64,000 nucleotides of DNA from assembly GCA_020634495.1 (NCBI GenBank), contig JACKBR010000004.1:1-64000 (forward strand), read 5' to 3'. The position numbers and the translations under genes are program-made. Below the pieces are notes generated by a model that did no database searches, was not told the origin of the DNA, and worked only from the letters and a program-made list of their open reading frames with translations. The stretch is from Ardenticatenaceae bacterium. GTDB lineage: Bacteria > Chloroflexota > Anaerolineae > Promineifilales > Promineifilaceae. Shown piece by piece: positions 51,368 through 59,889 of the stretch. Positions within the stretch are counted from its first letter, which is position 1. Each line of letters begins with the position of its first letter.

Positions 51368-53617
51368 ATGGCTGATTCTAAACAGATTCGTGCAGAAATT
51401 GTGACGCGGCTGCTCAACGATGCCGCCTTTTTTGACCGCTTTTTGCAAGACCCGGACGCGGTTTTGGCTGAATTCCCTGGCCTGGATCAATTTGACGGCC
51501 GTTTCCTTAAAGATGAAATTGAGGATAGGGCGGGTCTGGAAGATGTGGCTGAACAGTTGGGCATTGCCGCGCCGGAACGGCCGTCTGCCCCGCCGCCAGC
51601 CGCCCAACCAGAGCGTGCGCCTCGCTTGCAAATGGCCCTGCATTTGCGCGACGACCCCGCCTTTTGGGACTTTTTCCAAAAAGACCCAGACGCAGCCCTG
51701 GCCGCTTACCCCAACCTGGACGATCCGGCGGCTGAGTTGGAAGATGCCAATGCAAACCTCCTGCGAGGTTTGCTTACGGGTGAATCAGATTTGGCCGAAT
51801 TGATTAACGATTTTGAGCAAGCCGTACGCAGCGTTAAGGGAAATGCACCGTCTGAGCCAAAACGGCCGTCCCGCTACGTCAATACCGGCTTTGCCAGCCA
51901 ACAGACGCCCAATGAACGCATCACCAGCTTCAATACGCCGCTAGCCGCAGCCCAGCCATACTACTTCTGGCTGAAAATTGGCGAGATCGAAGCGGCTGGC
52001 CTGGCCCAGGAGGCCATCGAACTGCCCTCTGACAAGCTGCCGCCAGAGGCTCGTCTAAAGGTCGCTTTGTTTGCCTTCGACGGTGAGATTGCGCTGACAG
52101 GTGCAGAAACGGGCGAGATTCAGCTTACCCCCCAAGGCGATATTTTGGTCACCCGCCGCGCAGATGAGCCGGACGGTGTGTCGGATTTGGATCAGCGGCT
52201 TTATTTTGCCGTGCGCCCGATGCCTGGGGAGGGATACGGCCGTCTCCGCTGCAACATCTACTACCAAAACACCCTCGTCCAATCGCATCTCATCGTGGCC
52301 CGCGTAGCGGCCAACCCAGCGCCCCAGGATTTCCGCATGTTGTGGCACACTTCAGACTACACCCTCTCCAAAAACCTAAACAGTGAGCAACTGGTAGCCA
52401 TGGGCGAAAACCGCCTCAGCATCATGATCAACGACAACGGCAACGGCAGCCACGGCTTCCGCTTCCTGGGTGGCAAAGAGTTCAAAAATGACGCCACCCT
52501 GACCGCCGGGGTCATTGGCCAACTGCAAACGTGGACTCGCGGCGCGTTGCGCACGGCCGCCTGGGGCGACAACGAGGAATACACCAAAGACAAAAGATAC
52601 CGGTATGACACGTCAGATAGTAAAAAGCTCAAGGACGATTTGGTCTCGATGGCCATTGATGGCTTCAGTGCTTACGATACCCTGATCGACTCGCTGGCTG
52701 GCGGCAACGCGCAAGCGCTGCGGGAGTTGATGAAGAAGCCGGGGCAGCTACAGATTGCCACCAAAGAAGCCGCCCAGCTCGTTTTGCCTGCTGCCATGTT
52801 TTACGACTATCCCTTCCTCGATGGCAACGCGCCGGGCGATTATTCACTTTGCCCCACATTTTTGGCGGCGCTGGATGGCGACAAGCCGCTGGAAGAGTGC
52901 CAATGTTTTCAGGGGGATTGCCCCAGTTATGATGATAAGCTGGTCGTTTGCCCCAGTGGGTTTTGGGGATTTCGCCATTTTCTTGGCTTGCCGCTGTCCA
53001 TAAAGGGTTCTGCCGATGCGCCGCTGCGCATTGGGGGCAGCACGCCACCCAAAATGGCGGTTAGTGTGTGGACGGGCAGCGATTTTAAGGAACGGCCGTC
53101 TCATGAGCAGCGTCTACAAAAAATGGGCGTGGGCTGGGAATATGCCGACAGCCGAGAAGCATCCCTCAACATGCTGGCCGCCACCGAATCACAGCTCGTC
53201 TATTTCTACTGCCACGGGGGTCTGACAGACCGAGGAAAACCGTACCTGCTGGTGGGCAACAAAGGGGGAAACTGGTTTGTGCGCAGTAATTTGCGCGATT
53301 TAGTACGCTGGGAAAAAATACGGCCGCTTGTCTTCATCAACGGCTGCCACACCACCCAGCTTACCCCAGAACGCGCCCTGGATTTTGTGAGCGGGTTTGT
53401 CCAGACCAGCGGCGCAGCAGGCGTCATCGGCACCGAAATTACCATTTTTGAACCCATCGCCGTTCAGTTTGCCGAAGAATGCCTGCATCGCTTCCTGTTC
53501 CAAAAGCAAACCTTGGGTGAAGCCGTACGCGGTGCCCGCTTGCACATGCTCAAAAACGGCAACCCCCTCGGTCTGGTCTACATTCCCTACGCTTTGCCAG
53601 CGCTAAAGCTGGCCTAA
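51368..53617 (+). CDS. CHAT-domain caspase-like protease with duplicated N-terminal adaptor
   Basis: 749 residues. Residues ~475-745 form a CHAT domain: catalytic His in QLVYFYCHGGLTDRGKPYL and Cys in PLVFINGCHTTQLTPERAL (N-x-C), followed by GVIGTEITIFEPIAVQFAEE. N-terminus carries two copies of a ~30-residue helical unit, RLLNDAAFFDRFLQDPDAVL and HLRDDPAFWDFFQKDPDAAL, the second after a Pro-rich linker, similar in pattern to NHLP/Nif11-type leader helices. Residues ~190-330 are a beta-rich domain. CHAT proteases act in regulated cell death and defence (e.g. gasdermin or Craspase-type activation). Target unknown; the two small membrane proteins upstream are candidates. Confidence 0.85.
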   Translation: MADSKQIRAEIVTRLLNDAAFFDRFLQDPDAVLAEFPGLDQFDGRFLKDEIEDRAGLEDVAEQLGIAAPERPSAPPPAAQPERAPRLQMALHLRDDPAFWDFFQKDPDAALAAYPNLDDPAAELEDANANLLRGLLTGESDLAELINDFEQAVRSVKGNAPSEPKRPSRYVNTGFASQQTPNERITSFNTPLAAAQPYYFWLKIGEIEAAGLAQEAIELPSDKLPPEARLKVALFAFDGEIALTGAETGEIQLTPQGDILVTRRADEPDGVSDLDQRLYFAVRPMPGEGYGRLRCNIYYQNTLVQSHLIVARVAANPAPQDFRMLWHTSDYTLSKNLNSEQLVAMGENRLSIMINDNGNGSHGFRFLGGKEFKNDATLTAGVIGQLQTWTRGALRTAAWGDNEEYTKDKRYRYDTSDSKKLKDDLVSMAIDGFSAYDTLIDSLAGGNAQALRELMKKPGQLQIATKEAAQLVLPAAMFYDYPFLDGNAPGDYSLCPTFLAALDGDKPLEECQCFQGDCPSYDDKLVVCPSGFWGFRHFLGLPLSIKGSADAPLRIGGSTPPKMAVSVWTGSDFKERPSHEQRLQKMGVGWEYADSREASLNMLAATESQLVYFYCHGGLTDRGKPYLLVGNKGGNWFVRSNLRDLVRWEKIRPLVFINGCHTTQLTPERALDFVSGFVQTSGAAGVIGTEITIFEPIAVQFAEECLHRFLFQKQTLGEAVRGARLHMLKNGNPLGLVYIPYALPALKLA

Positions 53618-53692
53618 ACCGAACGACTATCTGGCCGTTGCGGGTAATAAAAACCGATTTAAATTCACAGCTTTATGGCTAAGGAGTGCCTC

Positions 53693-54337
53693 ATGTATCG
53701 AAAAATAATCCCTCTTATGATTTTATTCAGTTTACTCCTGGTGGCCTGCGGTGGGCCATCACAAGAGTATGAAGCGGGTCAGGTATTGCTAACCGAATCG
53801 TTTAATGAGTCGGCTGCCTGGGAAACATTTGTGACGGACGATATTGACTTTCAGGTTGATGATGGCGCATACCGGGCGCAAACGGGTGACGGAGGCTATG
53901 TTTGGGGCCTAAACGAGACGGTACACGAAAATGTGGTAATCGAAGTCACGTCTACCCAAGATTCTTCGTTTGACAACAATGCCTATGGCGTGATGTGCCG
54001 CTCTGATGTTAGCAACAACGGAGATGGCTACTACTTTTTAATTAGCGGTGACGGCTACTATTCCATTTCTAAAGGGGAAGGCGAGGATGTGAATCAGCTT
54101 GTGGAGTGGACGTCCAGTTCTGCTATTAACGAAGGTCAGGCCAGCAACACGATCCGGGCAGTTTGCGTTGGCAACTATTTGGCGCTGTACGTAAATGATA
54201 AATTTTTGGCGGAAATTGAAGACAGCGACTATTCGTCTGGGTATGCCGGGTTTGCTGCCGCTGCCTTCGATGGTGGCAGTACGGACATTCAGTTTGATGA
54301 TCTGACAATTACGGCCGCTTCCATTGCTGGTGAATAG
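53693..54337 (+). CDS. Lipoprotein with a LamG/concanavalin-like domain
   Basis: 214 residues from ATG 53693 (AAGGAG upstream). Signal peptide with lipobox LLLVACGG; mature part of ~190 residues folded as a jelly roll: LTESFNESAAWETFVTDDID, GAYRAQTGDGGYVWGLN, NAYGVMCRSDVSNNGDGYYF, RAVCVGNYLALYVNDKFLAE and GYAGFAAAAFDGGSTDIQFD. The last strands match DUF1080/LamG-like sugar- or lipid-binding folds. Surface-anchored binding protein. Its stop TAG directly abuts the next start codon. Confidence 0.75.
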   Translation: MYRKIIPLMILFSLLLVACGGPSQEYEAGQVLLTESFNESAAWETFVTDDIDFQVDDGAYRAQTGDGGYVWGLNETVHENVVIEVTSTQDSSFDNNAYGVMCRSDVSNNGDGYYFLISGDGYYSISKGEGEDVNQLVEWTSSSAINEGQASNTIRAVCVGNYLALYVNDKFLAEIEDSDYSSGYAGFAAAAFDGGSTDIQFDDLTITAASIAGE

Positions 54338-54934
54338 ATGACACAGCTAGGTAACCCTTACACCAAACAGGAAATTGTAGCGGCGCTGGCGGCAGAGTTT
54401 ACGGCCGTTCACAACTTTTTTGCAGACATCGAGGCGACTCAATTTTTTGCAGCCCCAGCAGAAGTCTGGTCGCCAGCCGAAAATCTGGTGCATCTCATCA
54501 AATCATGCGCCCCCGTGATAATGGCACTCAACATTCCCAAAACCGCCTTGCGCATTCGCTTTGGCTGGGTGAAACATGAATTGCGCACGTTGGCCCAGGT
54601 GCGCCACACCTACGTCAACGTGGCGTTGGCGGGTGGGGGCAAAGCCAGTGGGCCATTTTTGCCCGAAGTAAAAGATGATTTTTCGGCGGCGCATCAAACA
54701 CGCATTTTGGCTAAATGGCAAGCCAAAGGAGCCGATCTGCACGCTGCGCTGGAAAATTGGTCAGACAAAACGCTGGACAGCTACCTGCTGCCCCATCCTT
54801 TGCTGGGCAAGATGACCGTGCGCGAAATCTTGTTTTTTACCCTGTACCACAACATGCACCACGTTAACGACGTGCAGCGACTGCTGAACCAGCCAGAAAC
54901 TGAATGGTTTGCCGCTGATCCTGCCCTCGCATGA
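54338..54934 (+). CDS. DinB-family protein
   Basis: 198 residues, four-helix bundle. The metal histidines of the DinB/YfiT fold are in WSPAENLVHLIKS and in FTLYHNMHHVNDVQRLL (H-x3-H near the C-terminus). Family members are thiol-dependent transferases or of unknown role. Translated immediately after the lipoprotein gene without a gap, and its end overlaps the GNAT gene start as ATGA. Confidence 0.82.
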   Translation: MTQLGNPYTKQEIVAALAAEFTAVHNFFADIEATQFFAAPAEVWSPAENLVHLIKSCAPVIMALNIPKTALRIRFGWVKHELRTLAQVRHTYVNVALAGGGKASGPFLPEVKDDFSAAHQTRILAKWQAKGADLHAALENWSDKTLDSYLLPHPLLGKMTVREILFFTLYHNMHHVNDVQRLLNQPETEWFAADPALA

Positions 54935-55443
54935 AAATTGTTGCGGAAACAGAGCGTTTGCAACTGTGTCACCTGGCCTTGAGTGATGCGCCTTTTGTTT
55001 TGGAATTGGTCAATGACCCTTCCTGGATTCGGTTTATTGGCGACCGGGGCATTCGCACGCTGGCGCAGGCGGAGGCTTACCTGAGAGAGGGGCCGATGGC
55101 CAGCTATGCTGAACATGGCTTTGGCCTGTATTTGGTGCGGCGCACGGTGGATGGGATGCGGCTGGGGATGTGTGGCTTGATCAAACGGCCGTCTCTCCCC
55201 CACGTCGATATTGGCTTTGCCTTCCTACCCCAGTTCACGGGCCAGGGCTATGCGTTTGAGGCGGCAACGGCCGTACTGCACCATGCTCAGCACACCCTAA
55301 ACCTGTCACCAATCGTGGCCATCACCGCGCCAAATAACCATCGCTCTATTAAGTTGCTAGAAAAATTGGGATTGCGTTTTCAAAAAATGATTTCCCTCAG
55401 TCAGACAACACCAGACACAATGCTGTTTTATCCAATGGCATAA
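54931..55443 (+). CDS. GNAT acetyltransferase, RimJ/RimL type
   Basis: 170 residues. AETERLQLCHLALSDAPFVL opening, FIGDRGIRTLAQAEAYLREG, LGMCGLIKRPSLPHVDIGFA, the acetyl-CoA loop PQFTGQGYAFEAATAVL (Q-x-x-G-x-G/A) and ITAPNNHRSIKLLEKLGLRF near the end. All match RimJ/RimL-like N-acetyltransferases of small molecules or protein N termini. Translationally coupled to dinB. Confidence 0.9.
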   Translation: MKIVAETERLQLCHLALSDAPFVLELVNDPSWIRFIGDRGIRTLAQAEAYLREGPMASYAEHGFGLYLVRRTVDGMRLGMCGLIKRPSLPHVDIGFAFLPQFTGQGYAFEAATAVLHHAQHTLNLSPIVAITAPNNHRSIKLLEKLGLRFQKMISLSQTTPDTMLFYPMA

Positions 55444-55449
55444 GGGCAC

Positions 55450-56964
55450 ATGAAAAATAGTATCAGCAAACGTAGCCTTACTGATTTACAGCTTTTGCTG
55501 CTGCTGGCCGCTGCCAGATTCATCATCCACCTGCTCACCAACAACCAGTATGGTTTTCACCGGGACGCCCTGGCCTTTTTAGACAACGGCCAGCACCTGG
55601 CCTGGGGATACGTGGCTTACCCGCCGCTGACGCCATTTATCGGCCGTCTTGGCCTGGAGCTGTTCGGGCTGTCGCTGGTCGGTATTAAATCACTGGCTGC
55701 CCTGGCTCAGTGTGCGGGCATGGTGCTTACCGGCCTGATGGCCAAAGAGTTGGGCGGCAGCCGCAGGGCGCAGGTTGTGGCTGCGCTGGCGGCCGCCATT
55801 TCCATCATGTCGCTGCTCATGAGCACCCTGTTTCAATACATCGCCTTCGATTACCTGTGGTGGCTGTTTACCCTTTACTGCCTCATCCGGCTGCTCAAAT
55901 CAGACAATGCCCGCTGGTGGCTGGGGATTGGTGCGGGCATTGGCCTAGGCATGATGACCAAGTACACCATGCTGTTTTTAGTCGTGGCCATTGTCGTCTC
56001 GGTTTTGTTTACAAAGCGGCTTCGGGCGCATTTACGCTCTCCCTGGCTGTGGGCTGGTGTGGGGCTGTCCCTGCTCATCTTTCTGCCCAATCTTATCTGG
56101 CAGGTGCAGCATGATTTTGCCTCTTTGGAATTTTTACAAGCCATTCGGGCGCGTGACGTGCAAATCGGCCGTGCTGAAGGCTATCTTTCTCAGCAGTTTT
56201 ATGTTAACTTGAACCCGTTCACGGTGCCGCTCTTTTTCTTGGGCCTTGTCTATTTTTTCTCTGCTAGTGGTGTCCGCTTTCGGGTTATTGGCTGGATTTA
56301 TCTGTTGACCCTGGCGCTGTTTGGCTTCAGCCAAGGGCGATTTTATTACATGGCTCCCGCTTACCCCATGTTGCTGGCAGGTGGTGCGGTAGCAGGCGAA
56401 CGCTGGCTGGCGACGTTACCAGCCCGGCGGCAGAGGGTGGTGAACCGGGCAACCGTTGGCTTTTTGTTTGTGGGCGGGCTGATTGGGGCAGCGCTGGCAC
56501 TGCCGCTGGCTCCGGTAAATTCGGCACTGTGGGAGGTAACGAGCGGCATCCACGATAACTTTTCGGAGCAAATTGGTTGGGAGGAAATGGCCCAGAATGT
56601 GGCCGAAATCTATGAGGCAGAAGCGGCCAATTACACCTCTTTAGGCATTTTAGCTGGCAATTACGGCGAGGCTGGCGCTATTAATTTGTATGGTCCGCAA
56701 TACGGTCTGCCGACTGCGATTAGCCCTGTAAACTCATACTGGCATCGTGGCTACGGCGAAAATCCCCCTGAGGCAGTCATTGTCCTTGGCTATTCCAGAG
56801 AATTCCTCAGCCTGTTATTCCAATCTTGCCAGTGGGTGGCCCAAAACGGGAATGAATATGGGGTTAAAAATGAAGAGAGTCGCTTTAGTCCAGATATATT
56901 TTTGTGCACTGATTTGTGGGAACCGTGGGAAAAGATTTGGCCCAAAATCCGCTCATTTGGTTAA
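55450..56964 (+). CDS. GT39-type membrane glycosyltransferase
   Basis: 504 residues with about ten membrane helices. The opening loop NNQYGFHRDALAFLDNGQHL contains the acidic D residue and HRDA motif of ArnT/PMT-family dolichyl/undecaprenyl-phosphate sugar transferases; AYPPLTPFIGRLG is the second conserved loop (Y-x-x-Y-P-P-L). C-terminal ~90 residues are a soluble domain (EEMAQNVAEIYEAEAANYTS). Uses a lipid-linked sugar to modify an outside acceptor. Its stop overlaps the convergent EutN gene by 4 bp. Confidence 0.88.
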   Translation: MKNSISKRSLTDLQLLLLLAAARFIIHLLTNNQYGFHRDALAFLDNGQHLAWGYVAYPPLTPFIGRLGLELFGLSLVGIKSLAALAQCAGMVLTGLMAKELGGSRRAQVVAALAAAISIMSLLMSTLFQYIAFDYLWWLFTLYCLIRLLKSDNARWWLGIGAGIGLGMMTKYTMLFLVVAIVVSVLFTKRLRAHLRSPWLWAGVGLSLLIFLPNLIWQVQHDFASLEFLQAIRARDVQIGRAEGYLSQQFYVNLNPFTVPLFFLGLVYFFSASGVRFRVIGWIYLLTLALFGFSQGRFYYMAPAYPMLLAGGAVAGERWLATLPARRQRVVNRATVGFLFVGGLIGAALALPLAPVNSALWEVTSGIHDNFSEQIGWEEMAQNVAEIYEAEAANYTSLGILAGNYGEAGAINLYGPQYGLPTAISPVNSYWHRGYGENPPEAVIVLGYSREFLSLLFQSCQWVAQNGNEYGVKNEESRFSPDIFLCTDLWEPWEKIWPKIRSFG

Positions 56965-57251
56965 GCTGAGGTGTTACTTTGTTCAGCCAACTGCACATCG
57001 TCCACAATGCCCACGATGGCGTGGTCTACAGGGACGAAAGGGATGGGCATTGCCTGGGCAGCTTCGCGGCTGCCTACAATGAAGACCAGCTCCTCTGGCC
57101 CTGCCTGAAACGTGGCGTCGGCGGCAACCACGGGCTGGCCTACGGGTTCCTGTTGTTTACTCAAGGGCTGTACCATCAGGAACTTGATGCCTTCGAGACC
57201 TTCATATTTTTGGGTGGCCACCACTGTGCCAATAACGCGAGCTAATTGCAT
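56961..57251 (-). CDS. EutN/CcmL-type BMC pentamer
   Basis: 96 residues: MQLARVIGTVVATQKYEGLE, the KFLMVQPL strand, GQPVVAADATFQAGPEELVF and HAIVGIVDDVQLAEQSN. Complete BMC-P vertex protein, last gene of the BMC operon. Its end overlaps the convergent GT39 gene by 4 bp and no terminator hairpin is obvious in the 3' region. Confidence 0.92.
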   Translation of the reverse strand: MQLARVIGTVVATQKYEGLEGIKFLMVQPLSKQQEPVGQPVVAADATFQAGPEELVFIVGSREAAQAMPIPFVPVDHAIVGIVDDVQLAEQSNTSA

Positions 57252-57369
57252 AATGTTTTAATTTTTTGTGCGTGGGCGAGGCAATTGGAGAGGAGGTTAT
57301 GCGTTGGGCCAGCGTTACAACCAATTGCCTTGCCCCTACCGTTTACCGATTACCGAATACTGATTACTG

Positions 57370-57957
57370 TCACGCTGGTTCCCAACCAAAATGCTGGCCA
57401 AAACGGCCGTATCCATTCACATTTTCCCACATTTCGGCATGAAGTTGGGGGATGATTGTTTGTCGCACGAGCTGGTTTTGGGCAATGGCGGCGCTGAGGG
57501 AAACGGCCGTTTCCACATCTGCCACCAGCCCGTGAAAATAAACCAACCCCTTGCCGCCCAGGCCATCTGCCAGGCGCAGTTGCAGCAGCGAGACTTCTGC
57601 CCCTTTCACCCCGGCGTCGGCAGCCAAAATAGCGCTGGCCACGCTGGTTGTTTCAATCACGCCAAGGGCATCTTCCTGGGCGGTCAATCGCCTGCCGCTT
57701 AGCGCAGTCACCACATCGGGATGAACATTTGGCAAAAAGAGTGTGTCGCGCACGGCCGTTTGCCCTGTTTGCCTGCCTGCGGCAAATGCCTCCTCCACCG
57801 AAGCTACATCCCCGGCCACCAACACCAAATAATGCCCTGGCTGCACCGTGCCAGACTGGATGGTGCGAACAGGTGCCCGCTTTACCATCGCGTCGCCAGC
57901 TTCAATACCAGCGGCGATGCTGTTAAATTCCAGAAGGGCAAGGGCGGGGAAATCCAT
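57370..57957 (-). CDS. BMC-T (tandem BMC-domain) shell protein
   Basis: 195 residues from ATG 57957 (MDFPALALLEFNSIAAGIEA); the longer frame to 57996 is repeat sequence. Two BMC domains: residues ~5-95 (GIEAGDAMVKRAPVRTIQSG, HYLVLVAGDVASVEEAFAAG) and ~105-190 (DALGVIETTSVASAILAADA, GKGLVYFHGLVADVETAVSL). Trimers of such proteins form pseudohexameric tiles, often with a gated central pore for larger metabolites. Position between the REC-ParA gene and a EutN gene in the BMC operon. Confidence 0.9.
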   Translation of the reverse strand: MDFPALALLEFNSIAAGIEAGDAMVKRAPVRTIQSGTVQPGHYLVLVAGDVASVEEAFAAGRQTGQTAVRDTLFLPNVHPDVVTALSGRRLTAQEDALGVIETTSVASAILAADAGVKGAEVSLLQLRLADGLGGKGLVYFHGLVADVETAVSLSAAIAQNQLVRQTIIPQLHAEMWENVNGYGRFGQHFGWEPA

Positions 57958-57960
57958 ACA

Positions 57961-58024
57961 AAAAGAGATTGGAGACTGGAGATTAGAGATTAACAATCTC
58001 CAGTCTCCAATCTCTAATCTCCAA
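57961..58024. repeat. GAGATTGGAGACTGGAGATT inverted repeat
   Basis: GAGATTGGAGACTGGAGATT and the complementary AATCTCCAGTCTCCAATCTC arms, separating the REC-ParA gene from BMC-T. Same family as 8938-9006. Confidence 0.75.
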
Positions 58025-58032
58025 CCTCCAGT

Positions 58033-59160
58033 TTACAAACTTTTGGTGGAGACGCGCTGCCAGATCGCTTCAGACATGCGGCGCACCACGTTGGGCAGGC
58101 CCGATTTGGCCGAGGTGAGGGTCAGCGGCACGCCTTGGGCAATGGCCCGCGCCTGGTTCACGTCGTACCCAATCTGGAAAGCGACCTTGTTGTTGAGACC
58201 GCGTTCTACGGCCGTTTGCGGCAGTTGAGCTTCTGGCGTGTGCTGGTTGAGAATGTGTGATTTGCGCTTGACTTGAATGCCTTCTTTATTGAGCAGACGA
58301 TTTAGCTGAACGGCCGTTTGTACCGAAACCACCTCAGGCGTAATGATGTGCAGCCCCATATCCGCCATAGTGACCGCCTGCAAAAAGGCTGGCGAATAAA
58401 CGTGGGGGGCATCCACCACCGTAAAAGCCACATGATGCTTGAGCAAATTCAATAAATAATGAACCCGGTCGCCGGAAATGACCGAAGGGTCTTGTGGTTT
58501 GGCTGGGGCGGCCAACACCCGCAGCCCCGAAGGGTGAATAATGAGCCGATTTTTTAGCACCGCCCAATCTAGTTCATTCTCAGCCGGCAAATCTAGCCAG
58601 GACGAACGCGCCTGCAAGCGCATGTGCATCACCGCTTGCCCGCCAGAAGGAGAAAGGTCTACCAGGCAAACCTCTTGCTGGCTGGCTCGGCGCAGCGCAG
58701 CCGCCAGGTTGACGGCCAGGGTGGTTTGCCCCACGCCACCGCGTAAGCCAAACGTGGTAATGATGATGCCACTCTCTGGGCTGGGCTGGCCACCTTTTTT
58801 GGCCAGCAAATCATCGACCCGCTCCATCAATTCCTGTGAAGTCACGGGCTTGCTCAAATAATCATTGGCCCCGCTTTTAAGCGCCGTTGCCCGGTCCACT
58901 TCTTGGGAACGTGCCGTTAGCACTAAAATGGGCAAATCGTCAATGCTGCTGTCGTTACGAATCTCACGCGCCAGATCGTGCCCGCTCATGTTAGGCATCA
59001 TTACATCCAGCACCAGCAAATCGGGCTTGTCTGCCTTAATCTGCTCTAAACCATCCAGCGGATTGTTGATCAGGGTGATGTTATGGCCACCTCGTTCCAA
59101 CATGAGGCCGACCATTCGCAGCAGTTGTTCATCATCATCAATTACAAAGATTCGGGCCAC
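58033..59160 (-). CDS. REC-ParA/CpaE-like fusion with degenerate P-loop
   Basis: 375 residues, GTG start with AAGGAG upstream. Residues 1-120: response-regulator receiver, all key residues present (VIDDDEQ, phospho-Asp in LLVLDVMMPNMSG, ILVLTARS, Lys in NDYLSKPVTS). Residues ~132-365: MinD/ParA fold, but the deviant Walker A that should be K-G-G-V-G-K-T-T reads RGGVGQTT, so both lysines are lost; the Asp of VCLVDLSPSGGQA and the FTVVDAPH strand remain. CpaE-like proteins with REC or pseudo-REC domains localise pili; McdA-type ParA proteins position carboxysomes. Here it sits inside a BMC operon, so a role in placing or controlling the compartment is plausible but unproven. Confidence 0.85.
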   Translation of the reverse strand: MARIFVIDDDEQLLRMVGLMLERGGHNITLINNPLDGLEQIKADKPDLLVLDVMMPNMSGHDLAREIRNDSSIDDLPILVLTARSQEVDRATALKSGANDYLSKPVTSQELMERVDDLLAKKGGQPSPESGIIITTFGLRGGVGQTTLAVNLAAALRRASQQEVCLVDLSPSGGQAVMHMRLQARSSWLDLPAENELDWAVLKNRLIIHPSGLRVLAAPAKPQDPSVISGDRVHYLLNLLKHHVAFTVVDAPHVYSPAFLQAVTMADMGLHIITPEVVSVQTAVQLNRLLNKEGIQVKRKSHILNQHTPEAQLPQTAVERGLNNKVAFQIGYDVNQARAIAQGVPLTLTSAKSGLPNVVRRMSEAIWQRVSTKSL

Positions 59161-59189
59161 GGCACCGTCTCCTTATGGGCTTACGTTCG

Positions 59190-59726
59190 TTACTTTTTAT
59201 TATTATCTAAACAGAAAATGCCAATACGGTCTTTGTGAACCAGGATAAGATCGCCACTGTACGAGATGTCTGGGTATACAGAAGCCGATGCTTTGGCGGC
59301 AAAGACCAGCTGGAAGCTGCCCAGCGATTGTACCAAAATTTCACGAGCCGAGAATTTGCCTTCGTGCATCGCTTCGCCTGCGATTTCAAAGGAGGGCACC
59401 GTGAGGAAAACAGGGATGCTGCGGCCACGGGTAAAAATGGAACGGCCGTGTTGGGTGCCCACCGGAATTCCCTCACGCCTATCTTGCAGCACAATAAAGT
59501 TGATGTTGTCTTTGCGGAAAGCGGCTACCTGGTAATTGGCCACAATGTCGCCCGGCGTGTGAATGCGGGAGATGTAGGCATCTTGCAGCTCCAGGTATTT
59601 GGAATTGGGATTGCCTAATTCGGCATGAATACCACCCATCCCAACAGAAGCCCGCCCCGTGACGCGGTAGGCATCGGTAAAAAGATCGAGATTAATAACA
59701 TTACGTTTGCCAAATGCTGTAGACAT
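59190..59726 (-). CDS. Protein of unknown function paired with REC-ParA
   Basis: 178 residues, mostly beta by pattern: VINLDLFTDAYRVTGRASVG, ELGNPNSKYLELQDAYISRI, AAFRKDNINFIVLQDRREGI, SIPVFLTVPSFEIAGEAMHE and VYPDISYSGDLILVHKDRIG. No cofactor or catalytic motif seen. Separated by 29 bp from the REC-ParA gene and by ~160 bp from the aldehyde dehydrogenase. I do not recognise the family; could be an adaptor between signal and cargo. Confidence 0.65.
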   Translation of the reverse strand: MSTAFGKRNVINLDLFTDAYRVTGRASVGMGGIHAELGNPNSKYLELQDAYISRIHTPGDIVANYQVAAFRKDNINFIVLQDRREGIPVGTQHGRSIFTRGRSIPVFLTVPSFEIAGEAMHEGKFSAREILVQSLGSFQLVFAAKASASVYPDISYSGDLILVHKDRIGIFCLDNNKK

Positions 59727-59889
59727 TGCTTCACTTCTCTCTTTACGACGGCAATTGAAATTCTAGATTTTCGCAGGCCTTTTTTGACTTTTACAGGTAA
59801 TGACAATTATGTCTTTAGAAACCCTGTCTGGTTTCTGGCCAAATTGCGTAAGCGCTGGGTCAAAATATTGTTTTGTGAACAATACTTTA

